From Melioribacteraceae bacterium (GTDB lineage Bacteria > Bacteroidota > Ignavibacteria > Ignavibacteriales > Melioribacteraceae): a DNA stretch of 64,000 nt. A model generated the notes under the pieces. The model ran no database searches and had not been told where the DNA came from. It was given only the letters and a program-made list of their open reading frames with translations. Numbering within the stretch: position 1 is the stretch's first letter; each line of letters begins with the position of its first letter. The position numbers were made by a program, and so were the translations under genes. Below are positions 6,736-15,058 of the stretch, in pieces. Where the stretch lies: assembly GCA_021740785.1 (NCBI GenBank), contig JAIOZI010000011.1, positions 1-64,000 of the forward strand. Direction: 5' to 3'.

Positions 6736-8243
6736 TCCTGCTTCCCTTGTAAGTTGAACTTAATTTTAAATTCCGTTCCTTCATTTACTTTACTTTCACA
6801 AAAAATTTCTGCGTTGTGGTTATTAATAATATTTTTTACGATGTAGAGTCCTAAACCGGTACCCTTTTCCGCAGACTTAGTTGTAAAAAACGGCGAAAAT
6901 ATTTTTTCAATATTGTATTCATCAATACCAATTCCGTTATCTTTAATAAATACAAATACATCATCATTCTCTTCCTCAACTTTTAAGGTAAGCTTTCCGC
7001 CGTTTTCCATTGCATCAATTGCATTTATAATCAAATTTGTAATTGCCTGCTCAAGTTGAAAAGGATCGCCATAGATAATTAACTCTTTTTCCGGAATAAT
7101 TTTAGTCAAAATTATTTCTCTTTTTCTTAAAATCGGCTCAATTATATTCAAACCGTCTTCAATCACTTTGTTTATTGAAATATCATGAAACACTTTTGAG
7201 AGTTTTTTGCCGTGCTTTAAAATACTGCCGGTTATTTTCGATACATTTTGAATTTGATTAACAATTACATCCAAATCCTCGTTGTATATATTCATCTGGG
7301 CATTATCCTCGATTTCCATTTGAAGATAATCGGCTCGAGACATAATAATACCGACATGATTATTAATTTCGTGCGCCATTTCCGCCGTCAATTCACCTAG
7401 TGTTACGAGTTTATCTGCTCTTTGCAATTGCTCATAATGCAATTCCTCAATTTCTTTTTTTGAATTTTGAAGATTATTAACCATTCGATTGAAATGCTTT
7501 TCGACAGTACCAAATTCATCTTCTGATTTAGCAGGCATTCTAATTGAAAGATCACCAGCTTCAACGGCATCAAGTGCAACAAGGAATCGTTGAACCGGTT
7601 TGTTTACGAAGAAATTAAAGATAAGATAATACCCGACTATCAAGACAAGAATCACAGCGCCGATCAAAAATGTAATGTGAGCAGAACCAGTATAAAAGTA
7701 TACCTCGGCTAAAGTTAAATCCGTATCTACATCAAGATAAGCAAGTATAGGCTCGGAGCCGTGGCAGTCCTGGCACTCCGGCAAATTTTTGATCGGTGAG
7801 AAAGCAGCATATACTTCATCATCACTTTTTAAGTAGAGACTTCTTTCAGTAATTTTTTTTAAATCTTTTTCAATGTGTGATGGAGATAGTATATATATAT
7901 TCCGCCCAACTTCATTAACATCGTTTGCGTATTTAATTAAACCGTTTTTATCAATAATTCGTATATGTTCAATGTTATTGTTTGATGATAACTTCTCAAC
8001 TATGTGCTGAACATTTTTTGTGAATCCCAGCATCATCGCATTGTTCAAACCGTAATTCAGCATATCAAGTGTCGTATCCAGCATCACCTGAGATCTTTGA
8101 TGAAAATTTTCTCTGAATTGAACGGTAAGAAAATAAAACGGAACAGCCATACAGGTAATAATAAACAAGAGTGAATAAAATATAAATTTGCTCTTGACTG
8201 TCTTAAGCATTAAATTATTTTCCTCAATTATAATTTGATTCAC
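6732..8243 (-). CDS. Membrane histidine kinase with a c-type haem motif in the sensor domain
   Basis: A 503-residue kinase. Transmembrane helices lie at about 19-41 and 188-212. The extracytoplasmic domain between them contains a single CXXCH motif, CQDCH (157-161), just before the second helix, so it probably binds haem c covalently after export. A HAMP domain (about 213-265) leads into a HisKA helix with H291 in EMAHEINNH, then an ATPase domain with N box NLIINAID (403-410), DNGIGI (435-440) and GTGLGL (461-466). Related haem-bearing sensors respond to redox state or to gas ligands; which applies here is unknown. It is coupled to the NtrC-type regulator and lies divergent to a multihaem cytochrome operon, which fits redox control of that operon. 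Confidence 0.9.
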   Translation of the reverse strand: MNQIIIEENNLMLKTVKSKFIFYSLLFIITCMAVPFYFLTVQFRENFHQRSQVMLDTTLDMLNYGLNNAMMLGFTKNVQHIVEKLSSNNNIEHIRIIDKNGLIKYANDVNEVGRNIYILSPSHIEKDLKKITERSLYLKSDDEVYAAFSPIKNLPECQDCHGSEPILAYLDVDTDLTLAEVYFYTGSAHITFLIGAVILVLIVGYYLIFNFFVNKPVQRFLVALDAVEAGDLSIRMPAKSEDEFGTVEKHFNRMVNNLQNSKKEIEELHYEQLQRADKLVTLGELTAEMAHEINNHVGIIMSRADYLQMEIEDNAQMNIYNEDLDVIVNQIQNVSKITGSILKHGKKLSKVFHDISINKVIEDGLNIIEPILRKREIILTKIIPEKELIIYGDPFQLEQAITNLIINAIDAMENGGKLTLKVEEENDDVFVFIKDNGIGIDEYNIEKIFSPFFTTKSAEKGTGLGLYIVKNIINNHNAEIFCESKVNEGTEFKIKFNLQGKQE

Positions 8244-8320
8244 AATTTAACAAATTTCTCAGAAATAAGAACTTATTATCCTGATATCCATAGAGTTTAC
8301 TTTGATATTAGTTGCATTGA

Positions 8321-8346
8321 TGTCGCATAGTGACAATGTTGTCGCA
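8321..8346 (+). promoter_or_regulatory. Candidate upstream activating site (TGTCGCA half-sites)
   Basis: TGTCGCA occurs at 8321-8327 and again at 8340-8346, with an inverted TGTCAC (plus strand GTGACA) at 8330-8335. The group lies about 150 bases upstream of the -24 element at 8493, the usual distance for an NtrC-type enhancer. Assignment to the adjacent regulator is inference. Confidence 0.5.
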
Positions 8347-8492
8347 CATTTAATTTTTCTTAAAAATTTATAAGATTTTAGGCTGTTTGAAATAATCAGA
8401 TTTTAGTCCAAAAATAACTAAAAAACAAATATTTTTGATATTTTCAGGTACGCCATGAACCTAATCAATATAAATAAGTCCTATTATCATTT

Positions 8493-8508
8493 TGGCACAT
8501 ACTTTGTT
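8493..8508 (+). promoter_or_regulatory. Sigma-54 (-24/-12) promoter
   Basis: TGGCAC (8493-8498), five bases, then TTGTT (8504-8508) matches the sigma-54 consensus TGGCAC-N5-TTGCW with one change, and the -24 GG and -12 TG have the required spacing. Transcription would start near 8519, only about three bases before the ATG at 8522. Confidence 0.8.
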
Positions 8509-8521
8509 TTTAGTATCTACT

Positions 8522-8914
8522 ATGAGAGTACAGTTAATTTCAAACGATCCAAATTTAGTAGAGCTTTTTAATAATCAGGATGTGATTAATAAAGAGTATG
8601 TGATAATAAAAGACAAAGATCCAGATGCTCTCGAAATTTTATCAACTATATGTACTGAAAATCCAAATTTAGTGATATTGGATGATGATTTCATTAAACC
8701 GAAATCATGTCATTTGATCAGGTCGATTAAGAAAATTCGATCGAATACGTTAATTGTATTTCTAACAGGTAATTCAAGCTTAGACCTCGGTAGAGAGATT
8801 AGTCAGTTAGGAATAGAATATTACGGAATTAAGCCATTACAAAAAGAACAGGTAATAGATTTGTTAAGATCAATAAACAACAGAATTAATAAAAACAATC
8901 AATATATCATTTAA
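8522..8914 (+). CDS. Stand-alone receiver-like domain protein
   Basis: A 130-residue protein from the ATG at 8522. A TTG at 8492 was rejected because it lies within the promoter, upstream of the predicted transcript start. It has the alternating pattern of a response-regulator receiver domain: strand MRVQLIS, candidate phospho-acceptor Asp in LVILDDDF, Thr in VFLTGN and the Lys in YGIKPL. The usual N-terminal acidic pair is reduced to one Asp (SNDPN), so Mg2+ binding and phosphorylation may be altered. No output domain follows. It lies 17 bases upstream of the cytochrome gene and is the first gene of the sigma-54 operon, so it may tune the kinase/NtrC pathway, but this is speculation. Confidence 0.75.
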   Translation: MRVQLISNDPNLVELFNNQDVINKEYVIIKDKDPDALEILSTICTENPNLVILDDDFIKPKSCHLIRSIKKIRSNTLIVFLTGNSSLDLGREISQLGIEYYGIKPLQKEQVIDLLRSINNRINKNNQYII

Positions 8915-8931
8915 AATACATGGAGGATTTC

Positions 8932-10461
8932 ATGAAACGCATATCTACAATATTTCTTCTTCTTTTCTTCGGCGTTTCCCTTTTACATGCCCAAAATTTT
9001 TATTTGGGAGATAACGGGACAACCGGCTGTGCATGTCACGGCGGCGATCAGGTCGCAAGCTGGTCAGGAACTAAGCACGCAGTAGCTCAGGATTCACTTT
9101 CAACAATTCTGGGTTATAGTTGTTTACAATGCCACAACACAGGCTGGGATGAATCAGTTGATAATTATGGCGCAGATGAATACGTTAGCGAAGGCGCAGA
9201 CAATGCCTACACAATTGATGATCCAACCAATTTCAACAAAGTGAAAAATGTACAATGTGAAACTTGTCACGGACCGCTGGCAGATTCTGAAAGAGCATTT
9301 GTCGGCTTCACAGAGCATCAGTCACAGGCAATAATTGATCTTTCTGCTGAATCATGTGGGACCTGCCATGAAGGCAGCCATCATCCAACTTACAGCGACT
9401 GGTCAATGTCTAAGCATGCATTCGCAAAATTCACAACAATACCGGGCGCGTTTGAATTTATAGCCTCAGATCCTAACTGTTCGGCATGCCATACTGCGGA
9501 AGGATTTTTACAATTCCTGGAAACAACAGATTTGGAACCAAATGTTGAAGCTCCGGGACCGGACGGAAACGACCTCACCTGTGCAGCTTGCCACAATCCT
9601 CACGGAAGTGAATTTACAGCTCAATTGAGAATGGCTCCTGCCGAGTTATGCCAGAAGTGTCACAACCCTGAATATAACCCCGAAGATCCACCGGTGCCTG
9701 ACGGCTCGGAAGTTCATCATTCAACCGCTTATATGTTCGAAGGGCAAGGTGGTTTTGAATATGATGGATATGATTACACAAGTTCGCTTCACAATGTTGT
9801 CATTTCCGAAAAATGTGTTACCTGCCATGTTGCAATGAGAGATTATGTTGGCGGCGACCCTGAAATTCCTGCTTATACCGGTCATACATTCGAACCGCAA
9901 TTAGAACCGTGCGCCGAATGTCATGCTGATTTTGCAGTTGCCGACAGTACATTCGATTACAGGAATACGCAAACTTTAGTTGATAGTTTGATGACCGAAC
10001 TTCATACCAAACTTGATCTTGCTTCAAGTGAAGATTCATTAACCGATGATTTCTACCGGGCAAAATTCAATTATGATTTCGTTCATGCGGATGGAAGTAT
10101 GGGAATTCATAATACTAAATATGCAACTGCTTTATTGAATTCTTCACTCGAAAATTTTACTCCTACTTCAGTTGAAAAAGACGAGGATGCATTACCGGTT
10201 AATTATGAATTAAGCCAGAATTACCCGAACCCATTTAACCCGGTAACAAATATTAAATTCTCTATTCCTGAAGCCGGCGAAGTTTCTATTACGATTTATG
10301 ATGCTCTTGGTAAAGAAGTGAAAGTACTTTTGAGTAAATATCTTGACGCCGGTTCTTACACAACAAATTGGAATGCAGCCGGACAAGCATCCGGAATTTA
10401 TTTCTATAAGATGTCAAGCGATAATTTTGTTCAAATACGTAAGATGCTTCTTCTCAAGTAA
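8932..10461 (+). CDS. Multihaem c-type cytochrome with type IX secretion C-terminal domain
   Basis: A 509-residue exported protein. The start is the ATG at 8932, preceded by GGAGG (8922-8926). A signal peptide ends near LLHAQ. Eight canonical CXXCH motifs follow: CLQCH, CETCH, CGTCH, CSACH, CAACH, CQKCH, CVTCH and CAECH (about residues 64-331). An additional CACH (33-36) near the mature N-terminus has one residue between the cysteines instead of two. Residues about 425-509 form the type IX secretion tail beginning NYPNPFNPVTNIKFSIPE and ending in KMLLLK. The domain order suggests an octahaem electron carrier delivered to the cell surface or medium; extracellular electron transfer is inference. 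It is controlled by the sigma-54 promoter at 8493 and ends in a strong terminator. Confidence 0.9.
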   Translation: MKRISTIFLLLFFGVSLLHAQNFYLGDNGTTGCACHGGDQVASWSGTKHAVAQDSLSTILGYSCLQCHNTGWDESVDNYGADEYVSEGADNAYTIDDPTNFNKVKNVQCETCHGPLADSERAFVGFTEHQSQAIIDLSAESCGTCHEGSHHPTYSDWSMSKHAFAKFTTIPGAFEFIASDPNCSACHTAEGFLQFLETTDLEPNVEAPGPDGNDLTCAACHNPHGSEFTAQLRMAPAELCQKCHNPEYNPEDPPVPDGSEVHHSTAYMFEGQGGFEYDGYDYTSSLHNVVISEKCVTCHVAMRDYVGGDPEIPAYTGHTFEPQLEPCAECHADFAVADSTFDYRNTQTLVDSLMTELHTKLDLASSEDSLTDDFYRAKFNYDFVHADGSMGIHNTKYATALLNSSLENFTPTSVEKDEDALPVNYELSQNYPNPFNPVTNIKFSIPEAGEVSITIYDALGKEVKVLLSKYLDAGSYTTNWNAAGQASGIYFYKMSSDNFVQIRKMLLLK

Positions 10462-10490
10462 TCCGCATGTTTACGTATTCCCCTTTCGGA

Positions 10491-10523
10491 AAAAAAAGCC
10501 CGTCACAAATGACGGGCTTTTTT
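10491..10523. terminator. Intrinsic terminator (bidirectional)
   Basis: GCCCGTCA (10498-10505), loop CAAA, TGACGGGC (10510-10517), flanked by an A-run on the left and a T-run on the right. It closes the cytochrome operon and, in the other direction, can serve the minus-strand gene ending at 10583. Confidence 0.93.
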
Positions 10524-10582
10524 AATTTTTACCGGACTTACCAAGGGCTGTAGATAAATCCGGTAACAGCGGATGAGTGAAA

Positions 10583-12739
10583 CTACTTTAGCAATAATGC
10601 CTTCTTTGTGATCGAATAATTATTCGAGACCAATTTGTAAAAATATACTCCGCTTGAATATTGAGATGCATCCCAATTAAATTTATAATTGCCCGCCGGT
10701 ATTTCTTCATTAATTATAGATTCAATTTCCTGCCCGATTGAATTATATATCATTAGCTTAATAACTGATCTTTCCGGTATTGAGAACTCAATTGTGGTTG
10801 TCGGATTAAATGGATTGGGATAATTCTGTTTAAGATTATAATCAACAGGAATAACACTTCCATTAACCTCAACAGATAAAATATTATCGGTCGATCGTTT
10901 CCAGACGCCATCCCGGAAAGTACCGGCATAGAGATATCCGTCCATAATAACCGGCTGATAAACATTAACTCTCCTTTCAAATCCATCATTTAATTCTATC
11001 CAGGTTTCAGCCGAATCGGTTGAATAAAAGACTCCTTTATCACCGGTAGCCATCAAAATGTTATTATAAAAATTCATTGAATTAATTAAGTAATCATCAG
11101 GAAGCCCGTCTATAGCTTGGATCCACGTCGCTCCATTATCTTCCGTGTAGTAAACTTCCTTAGTTGTATACGTGGTGATGTGAGCAATGATCCTGTTGCC
11201 GGCTTTTGAAAACGGACCAATATTAGAAATATTTTCGATACCGGGACGCGAGATTATTGACCAATTATCACCGAAATCACTTGTGGAATAAATTGAATCT
11301 GAAGAAACAAAAAGAGTGTTCTCCGAATAACTCATCGTTGCGACATAAGTCCCGGGGAAAGTAAAACTCTCCCAGGTCACTCCGCCGTCAGCAGAATAGT
11401 AGAAAAGTGTTCCGTCCATATAAGCGCTGGCAATAATATAATCGCCTGAACTGATTGTTGTTCTAAAAGCAAAACCATCATCCTCAGATGGAAATTGATC
11501 AGAATTATCAATCCATGTTCCGCCGTTATCCGTCGAATAGTAAATTGTATAAGCATCTTTTAGAATTACATTACCTTGACTCGCCAATACCTGCATTGAT
11601 GTGTAATCTGATGCATGTGCCAATGTATCCCAATCTTCACCGTCATCGGAAACAAATAAGCGGCTCGAAGTATAAGCAAACAAATGTGTATTAGTTGCTG
11701 CAAGAGAAGGAACGAAGCCGTTATAATTAATGCCGTTATTTGCCGGTCCCCAATCTCCGCCCGTTGTTGCCATTCTAAAAATTCCGTTCAGAGTAGAGAG
11801 GAAATGATATTCATCGCTTATTCCGTAGATACCCTTCGAAGTAAGAACCGGGAAATGCGGATAAATTGAATGAACATCATTCCATGTCTTTCCGAAATCT
11901 GAAGATTTAACGACAGCCGGCGTCATTCCTTCGGAATCGTTCGTCATTACCGCCCATAATTCATTATTAATCCATCTTAAATTCTTTAGATTGGTTCCAT
12001 CAGGATATCCGTTTAAATTTCTCTGAATCCAGTTTTCACCGTTATCACCGGAAAGATAGATATTAAAAAATCCCCAGCCTCCGCTTGTTGCCATCACTGT
12101 ATCATTTTCCAATACAGTAAGTGTTTTCAAATCCGTGAAATCCGGGATACCATTCAGCGCTGCGGCAGTCCAATTTACTCCTCCATCATTTGATTTATAT
12201 AGATAATCATACCCGGAAGCGAAAAGAAAGCTGCCGTTTTGAGTCATATCATTTACGAGTGAAACTCCTTCAACACCGGGTGCCGCATTCCATGATTGTC
12301 CATAATCATTCGAATACCACAACGATTGATTTTCAAAATCATATCCCGAAGCGAATACGGTCCCGTTAAATGAATCAATGAAATAATAATTAGTCGAAGG
12401 TAATCCCGGAGCTTTGGACCAGTTCATTCCCTTGTTGTAAGAATAATAAATACCCGCTCCATCGCCTCCGCCCTGTGTAGCTGCGAACAGCGTATCTCCA
12501 ATTGCATGTAGATTTTCAAGAATCGTATTTCCCGGAATGCCTTGATTCGCTTCATCCCACCATTTCCCCTCATTTTCCGATATATAAATTCTACTGCTGT
12601 CAATTGATGCGTATAGAACCTGATCGTCGACATGCCACAGAACAACCGGACCTCTTGTTCCGTAAGTCTGCATCCACTGTGCGTTAATAGTTATAAGTGA
12701 TAAAATCAATATCGACATTGTGATTATTGTCTTTTGCAT
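10583..12739 (-). CDS. Secreted BNR/Asp-box beta-propeller protein with type IX secretion tail
   Basis: A 718-residue protein with a signal peptide ending ITINAQ. Most of the chain is made of repeats with the Asp-box pattern S-x-D-x-G-x-x-W, for example SYNKGMNW, SNDYGQSW, SNDGGVNW, SGDNGENW, SADGGVTW and TEDNGATW, spaced about 40-60 residues apart, as in sialidase/sortilin-like propellers. Residues about 640-718 are a type IX sorting tail (NYPNPFNPTTTIEFSIPE ... KKALLLK). The repeats give a structural, not catalytic, assignment; related proteins in this group often bind or process extracellular polymers. Convergent with the cytochrome operon. Confidence 0.88.
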   Translation of the reverse strand: MQKTIITMSILILSLITINAQWMQTYGTRGPVVLWHVDDQVLYASIDSSRIYISENEGKWWDEANQGIPGNTILENLHAIGDTLFAATQGGGDGAGIYYSYNKGMNWSKAPGLPSTNYYFIDSFNGTVFASGYDFENQSLWYSNDYGQSWNAAPGVEGVSLVNDMTQNGSFLFASGYDYLYKSNDGGVNWTAAALNGIPDFTDLKTLTVLENDTVMATSGGWGFFNIYLSGDNGENWIQRNLNGYPDGTNLKNLRWINNELWAVMTNDSEGMTPAVVKSSDFGKTWNDVHSIYPHFPVLTSKGIYGISDEYHFLSTLNGIFRMATTGGDWGPANNGINYNGFVPSLAATNTHLFAYTSSRLFVSDDGEDWDTLAHASDYTSMQVLASQGNVILKDAYTIYYSTDNGGTWIDNSDQFPSEDDGFAFRTTISSGDYIIASAYMDGTLFYYSADGGVTWESFTFPGTYVATMSYSENTLFVSSDSIYSTSDFGDNWSIISRPGIENISNIGPFSKAGNRIIAHITTYTTKEVYYTEDNGATWIQAIDGLPDDYLINSMNFYNNILMATGDKGVFYSTDSAETWIELNDGFERRVNVYQPVIMDGYLYAGTFRDGVWKRSTDNILSVEVNGSVIPVDYNLKQNYPNPFNPTTTIEFSIPERSVIKLMIYNSIGQEIESIINEEIPAGNYKFNWDASQYSSGVYFYKLVSNNYSITKKALLLK

Positions 12740-12922
12740 TTATCCTCCTCTTTGTTGATTTTGCATTAAGAGCCAAATAGAATGCCAAAACAAAATGAGT
12801 TGAAATTGAGTTTAATTATTGATAAAATTAGAAAGTGTTGTTTTGATACAACAGATTAAATAATTATTTGTCGTTAATAAGAGACATCACAATTATTAGC
12901 GTTTCATAAAAAAGATCTCTGA

Positions 12923-13384
12923 ATGAAAAATTTCTTCGTGATTTTATATTTTATCTTATTTTTTTCGCTGCTCATTCCCTCAACCTACCGGGCTCAGAAG
13001 TTAGAAGAACATGCTGACTCAACTCTTACACTTGAAAAAAACAGTGAATTAACTTTTTACAAATTGAACAGTGAAAATGTTATTGAGAACAACTACAACA
13101 ATCTCTCATTCCTAAAATTAAGGATGATTCAAAATCCATCATTAAATTTTGCTAATAATTTCTTAGTTGAAAATTTTTATGACAATCACCGAACAAAAAC
13201 AAACGAGGAATTACTAGCCGATTCGAAAGTAGAACTGCGGAAATTTATCAACCAACAGTTGATGTTTAAAAAGAAACGTGATCTTGGAGTAATCGGTGAA
13301 ATTTTAGGTTACACAAATACTGCGGCAACAATAGGACTGGCAATCTATTCTTTGATTAAATATAAAGATGAGTACTTTAAGTGA
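12923..13384 (+). CDS. Small secreted protein of unknown function
   Basis: A 153-residue protein beginning with an N-terminal hydrophobic signal segment (about 3-23, ending TYRAQ). The rest is polar with a basic helix (KVELRKFINQQLMFKKKRD) and a weakly hydrophobic C-terminal stretch (TAATIGLAIYSLI) that could associate with the membrane. I do not recognise a family. It is convergent and end-to-end with rluD, and divergent from the BNR protein across a 183-base gap. Confidence 0.6.
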   Translation: MKNFFVILYFILFFSLLIPSTYRAQKLEEHADSTLTLEKNSELTFYKLNSENVIENNYNNLSFLKLRMIQNPSLNFANNFLVENFYDNHRTKTNEELLADSKVELRKFINQQLMFKKKRDLGVIGEILGYTNTAATIGLAIYSLIKYKDEYFK

Positions 13385-14371
13385 TCATTCGGCATACTTC
13401 AGGTTGGCAATCAACTTTTTCATATCTTCGGGTAATTCAGAATTGAATTCCATCACTTCTTTTTTATGAGGATGATAAAAGCCGATTGTTTTAGCATGCA
13501 GAGCTTGGCGCGGAATTATTTCCAACAAATTATTCACACGACTTTTAATTTTCGGCAGGTTCGAGCCGTAAATTATTTTTCTTCCGTCGTAAGTAGGATC
13601 ACCAAATACAGGATGATTAATAAACGACATGTGAACTCTAATTTGATGGGTTCTGCCTGTTTTCAATCTTAGTTTTACAAGAGAGGCAAACTCATATTCC
13701 TCAATTACTTCATAGAAAGTATGTGCATGCTTGCCTTCATCAGTACTTACACTGAATACTTTTCGATCTTTTTTACTCCGGGCAATATTCCCGGTAATCT
13801 CACCGGTTGAATCTTTAAAAATTCCCCAGCAAACAGCCCAGTATTCTCTTTTAATTGAGTGAGTAGAAAATTGTTTTGCAATCCGGGAATGTGTCCATTC
13901 ATCCTTTGCGATTACAAGAAGTCCGCTTGTATCTTTATCAATTCTATGAATAATTCCGGGTCTGCCCGGTTCATTAAGATCACTGAGTTTTTTTGTATGA
14001 TGAAGCAGTGCATGAACCAATGTCCCGGTATGATGACCGAGTGAAGGGTGCACAACCATTCCTGGCGGTTTATTTAGGATGAGTAAATATTCATCCTCAT
14101 AAACAATGTCAAGCGGAATTTCTTCCGGTTCAATTACATCCGGTCTTGGCGAAATGGGAATTGTAACTTCAATCAGATCACCGGGGTTTACTTTATAATT
14201 CGGTTTTTCAAAAATGTTGTTAACGGTTACACAATAAGCTTTAATAAGCTTCTGAACTCGTGATCTGGTTGCATTTTCAATTGAATTAGCTAGGTAGGTA
14301 TCCAGTCTTTCTTTCTTCTTACCATCCGGAATTACAATCTTAAGTTTTTTCTCCGTTATTATTTTCGCCAT
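13385..14371 (-). CDS. rluD: Ribosomal large subunit pseudouridine synthase, RluD type
   Basis: A 328-residue enzyme. An N-terminal S4 RNA-binding domain (about 20-75, RLDTYLAN ... VTVNNI) precedes the catalytic domain with motif HRIDKDTSGLLVIAK, where D145 is the catalytic Asp. The C-terminal motif GRTHQIRVHM is also present. It converts specific uridines in 23S rRNA helix 69-like sites to pseudouridine if it follows RluD; RluC/A-type specificity cannot be excluded from sequence alone. Its start lies 32 bases inside the end of lspA, so the two are co-translated. Confidence 0.92.
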   Translation of the reverse strand: MAKIITEKKLKIVIPDGKKKERLDTYLANSIENATRSRVQKLIKAYCVTVNNIFEKPNYKVNPGDLIEVTIPISPRPDVIEPEEIPLDIVYEDEYLLILNKPPGMVVHPSLGHHTGTLVHALLHHTKKLSDLNEPGRPGIIHRIDKDTSGLLVIAKDEWTHSRIAKQFSTHSIKREYWAVCWGIFKDSTGEITGNIARSKKDRKVFSVSTDEGKHAHTFYEVIEEYEFASLVKLRLKTGRTHQIRVHMSFINHPVFGDPTYDGRKIIYGSNLPKIKSRVNNLLEIIPRQALHAKTIGFYHPHKKEVMEFNSELPEDMKKLIANLKYAE

Positions 14372-15041
14372 CTTCTAAGTTCGTCTTATCATTGAATTCC
14401 GTTTCCGGCTCAGTTACTTCCAAAGGTATTTTTTTGGTTTCATTTGTTTCTTCAGGAAGATCCGATTCAATTTCCTTTAAATGATCATCCGTTTTTGATT
14501 TATCCGAATGATGATCACTAAAAAATATCAGTAAAACAACCCCGATTGTAACTGCTGAATCGGCAACATTAAAAATCGGCCATCTGTCATAAGTTCTTCC
14601 GAGGATGGAAAAATCGAAAAAATCCACATTAATAAAATCAACTACCTTACCAAAAAATAGTGGTGCATAACCATAAATCACCCCGTAAAATGCTCTATCG
14701 ATAAAATTTCCGATCGCCCCTGCAAGAATAAGAGCAAGAGCCAACCGAAGAATAAATTTCTCATCACGAACACGGTACATATAATAAGTAATTCCTAAAC
14801 TCGCAGCGAGCGAAAACAGCGTTAGAAAAAACTTGGTGCTGCTGCCGAGGTCTATCCCGAAAGCCATCCCGGGATTCTCAACAAATGTGATTTGAAGAAA
14901 TGTGCCGAGAACATCAAAACTTTGTCCGTATCTCATTCCTTCTAAATTGATATTGAAAATAGGCAGGGAAATACCCTTTACTAATAATTTAGTAACTTGA
15001 TCAATTATCACAACGGCTAATGTTATAAATATAACTCTCAA
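14340..15041 (-). CDS. lspA: Lipoprotein signal peptidase II with an acidic C-terminal tail
   Basis: A 233-residue inner-membrane aspartic protease that removes signal peptides from prolipoproteins. Four hydrophobic helices are visible. Conserved motifs are NPGMAFG (56-62), GAIGNFIDR (108-116), VVDFI with catalytic D135, and FNVADSAV with catalytic D161. The start is TTG. Between the two catalytic Asp residues there is a somewhat long insert (FFDFSILGRTYDRW). After the last helix a hydrophilic, Glu/Asp/Lys-rich tail of about 55 residues extends beyond the usual length of the family. It is encoded between rluD and a DksA-like gene. Confidence 0.93.
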   Translation of the reverse strand: MRVIFITLAVVIIDQVTKLLVKGISLPIFNINLEGMRYGQSFDVLGTFLQITFVENPGMAFGIDLGSSTKFFLTLFSLAASLGITYYMYRVRDEKFILRLALALILAGAIGNFIDRAFYGVIYGYAPLFFGKVVDFINVDFFDFSILGRTYDRWPIFNVADSAVTIGVVLLIFFSDHHSDKSKTDDHLKEIESDLPEETNETKKIPLEVTEPETEFNDKTNLEDGENNNGEKT

Positions 15042-15058
15042 TTATTAAGAATACTCCT

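Noticed and set aside
12836-12853. TGTTGT-N6-ACAACA inverted repeat between divergent genes
   Set aside because: Six-base arms in AT-rich sequence with no second copy nearby; could be an operator but is not supported.
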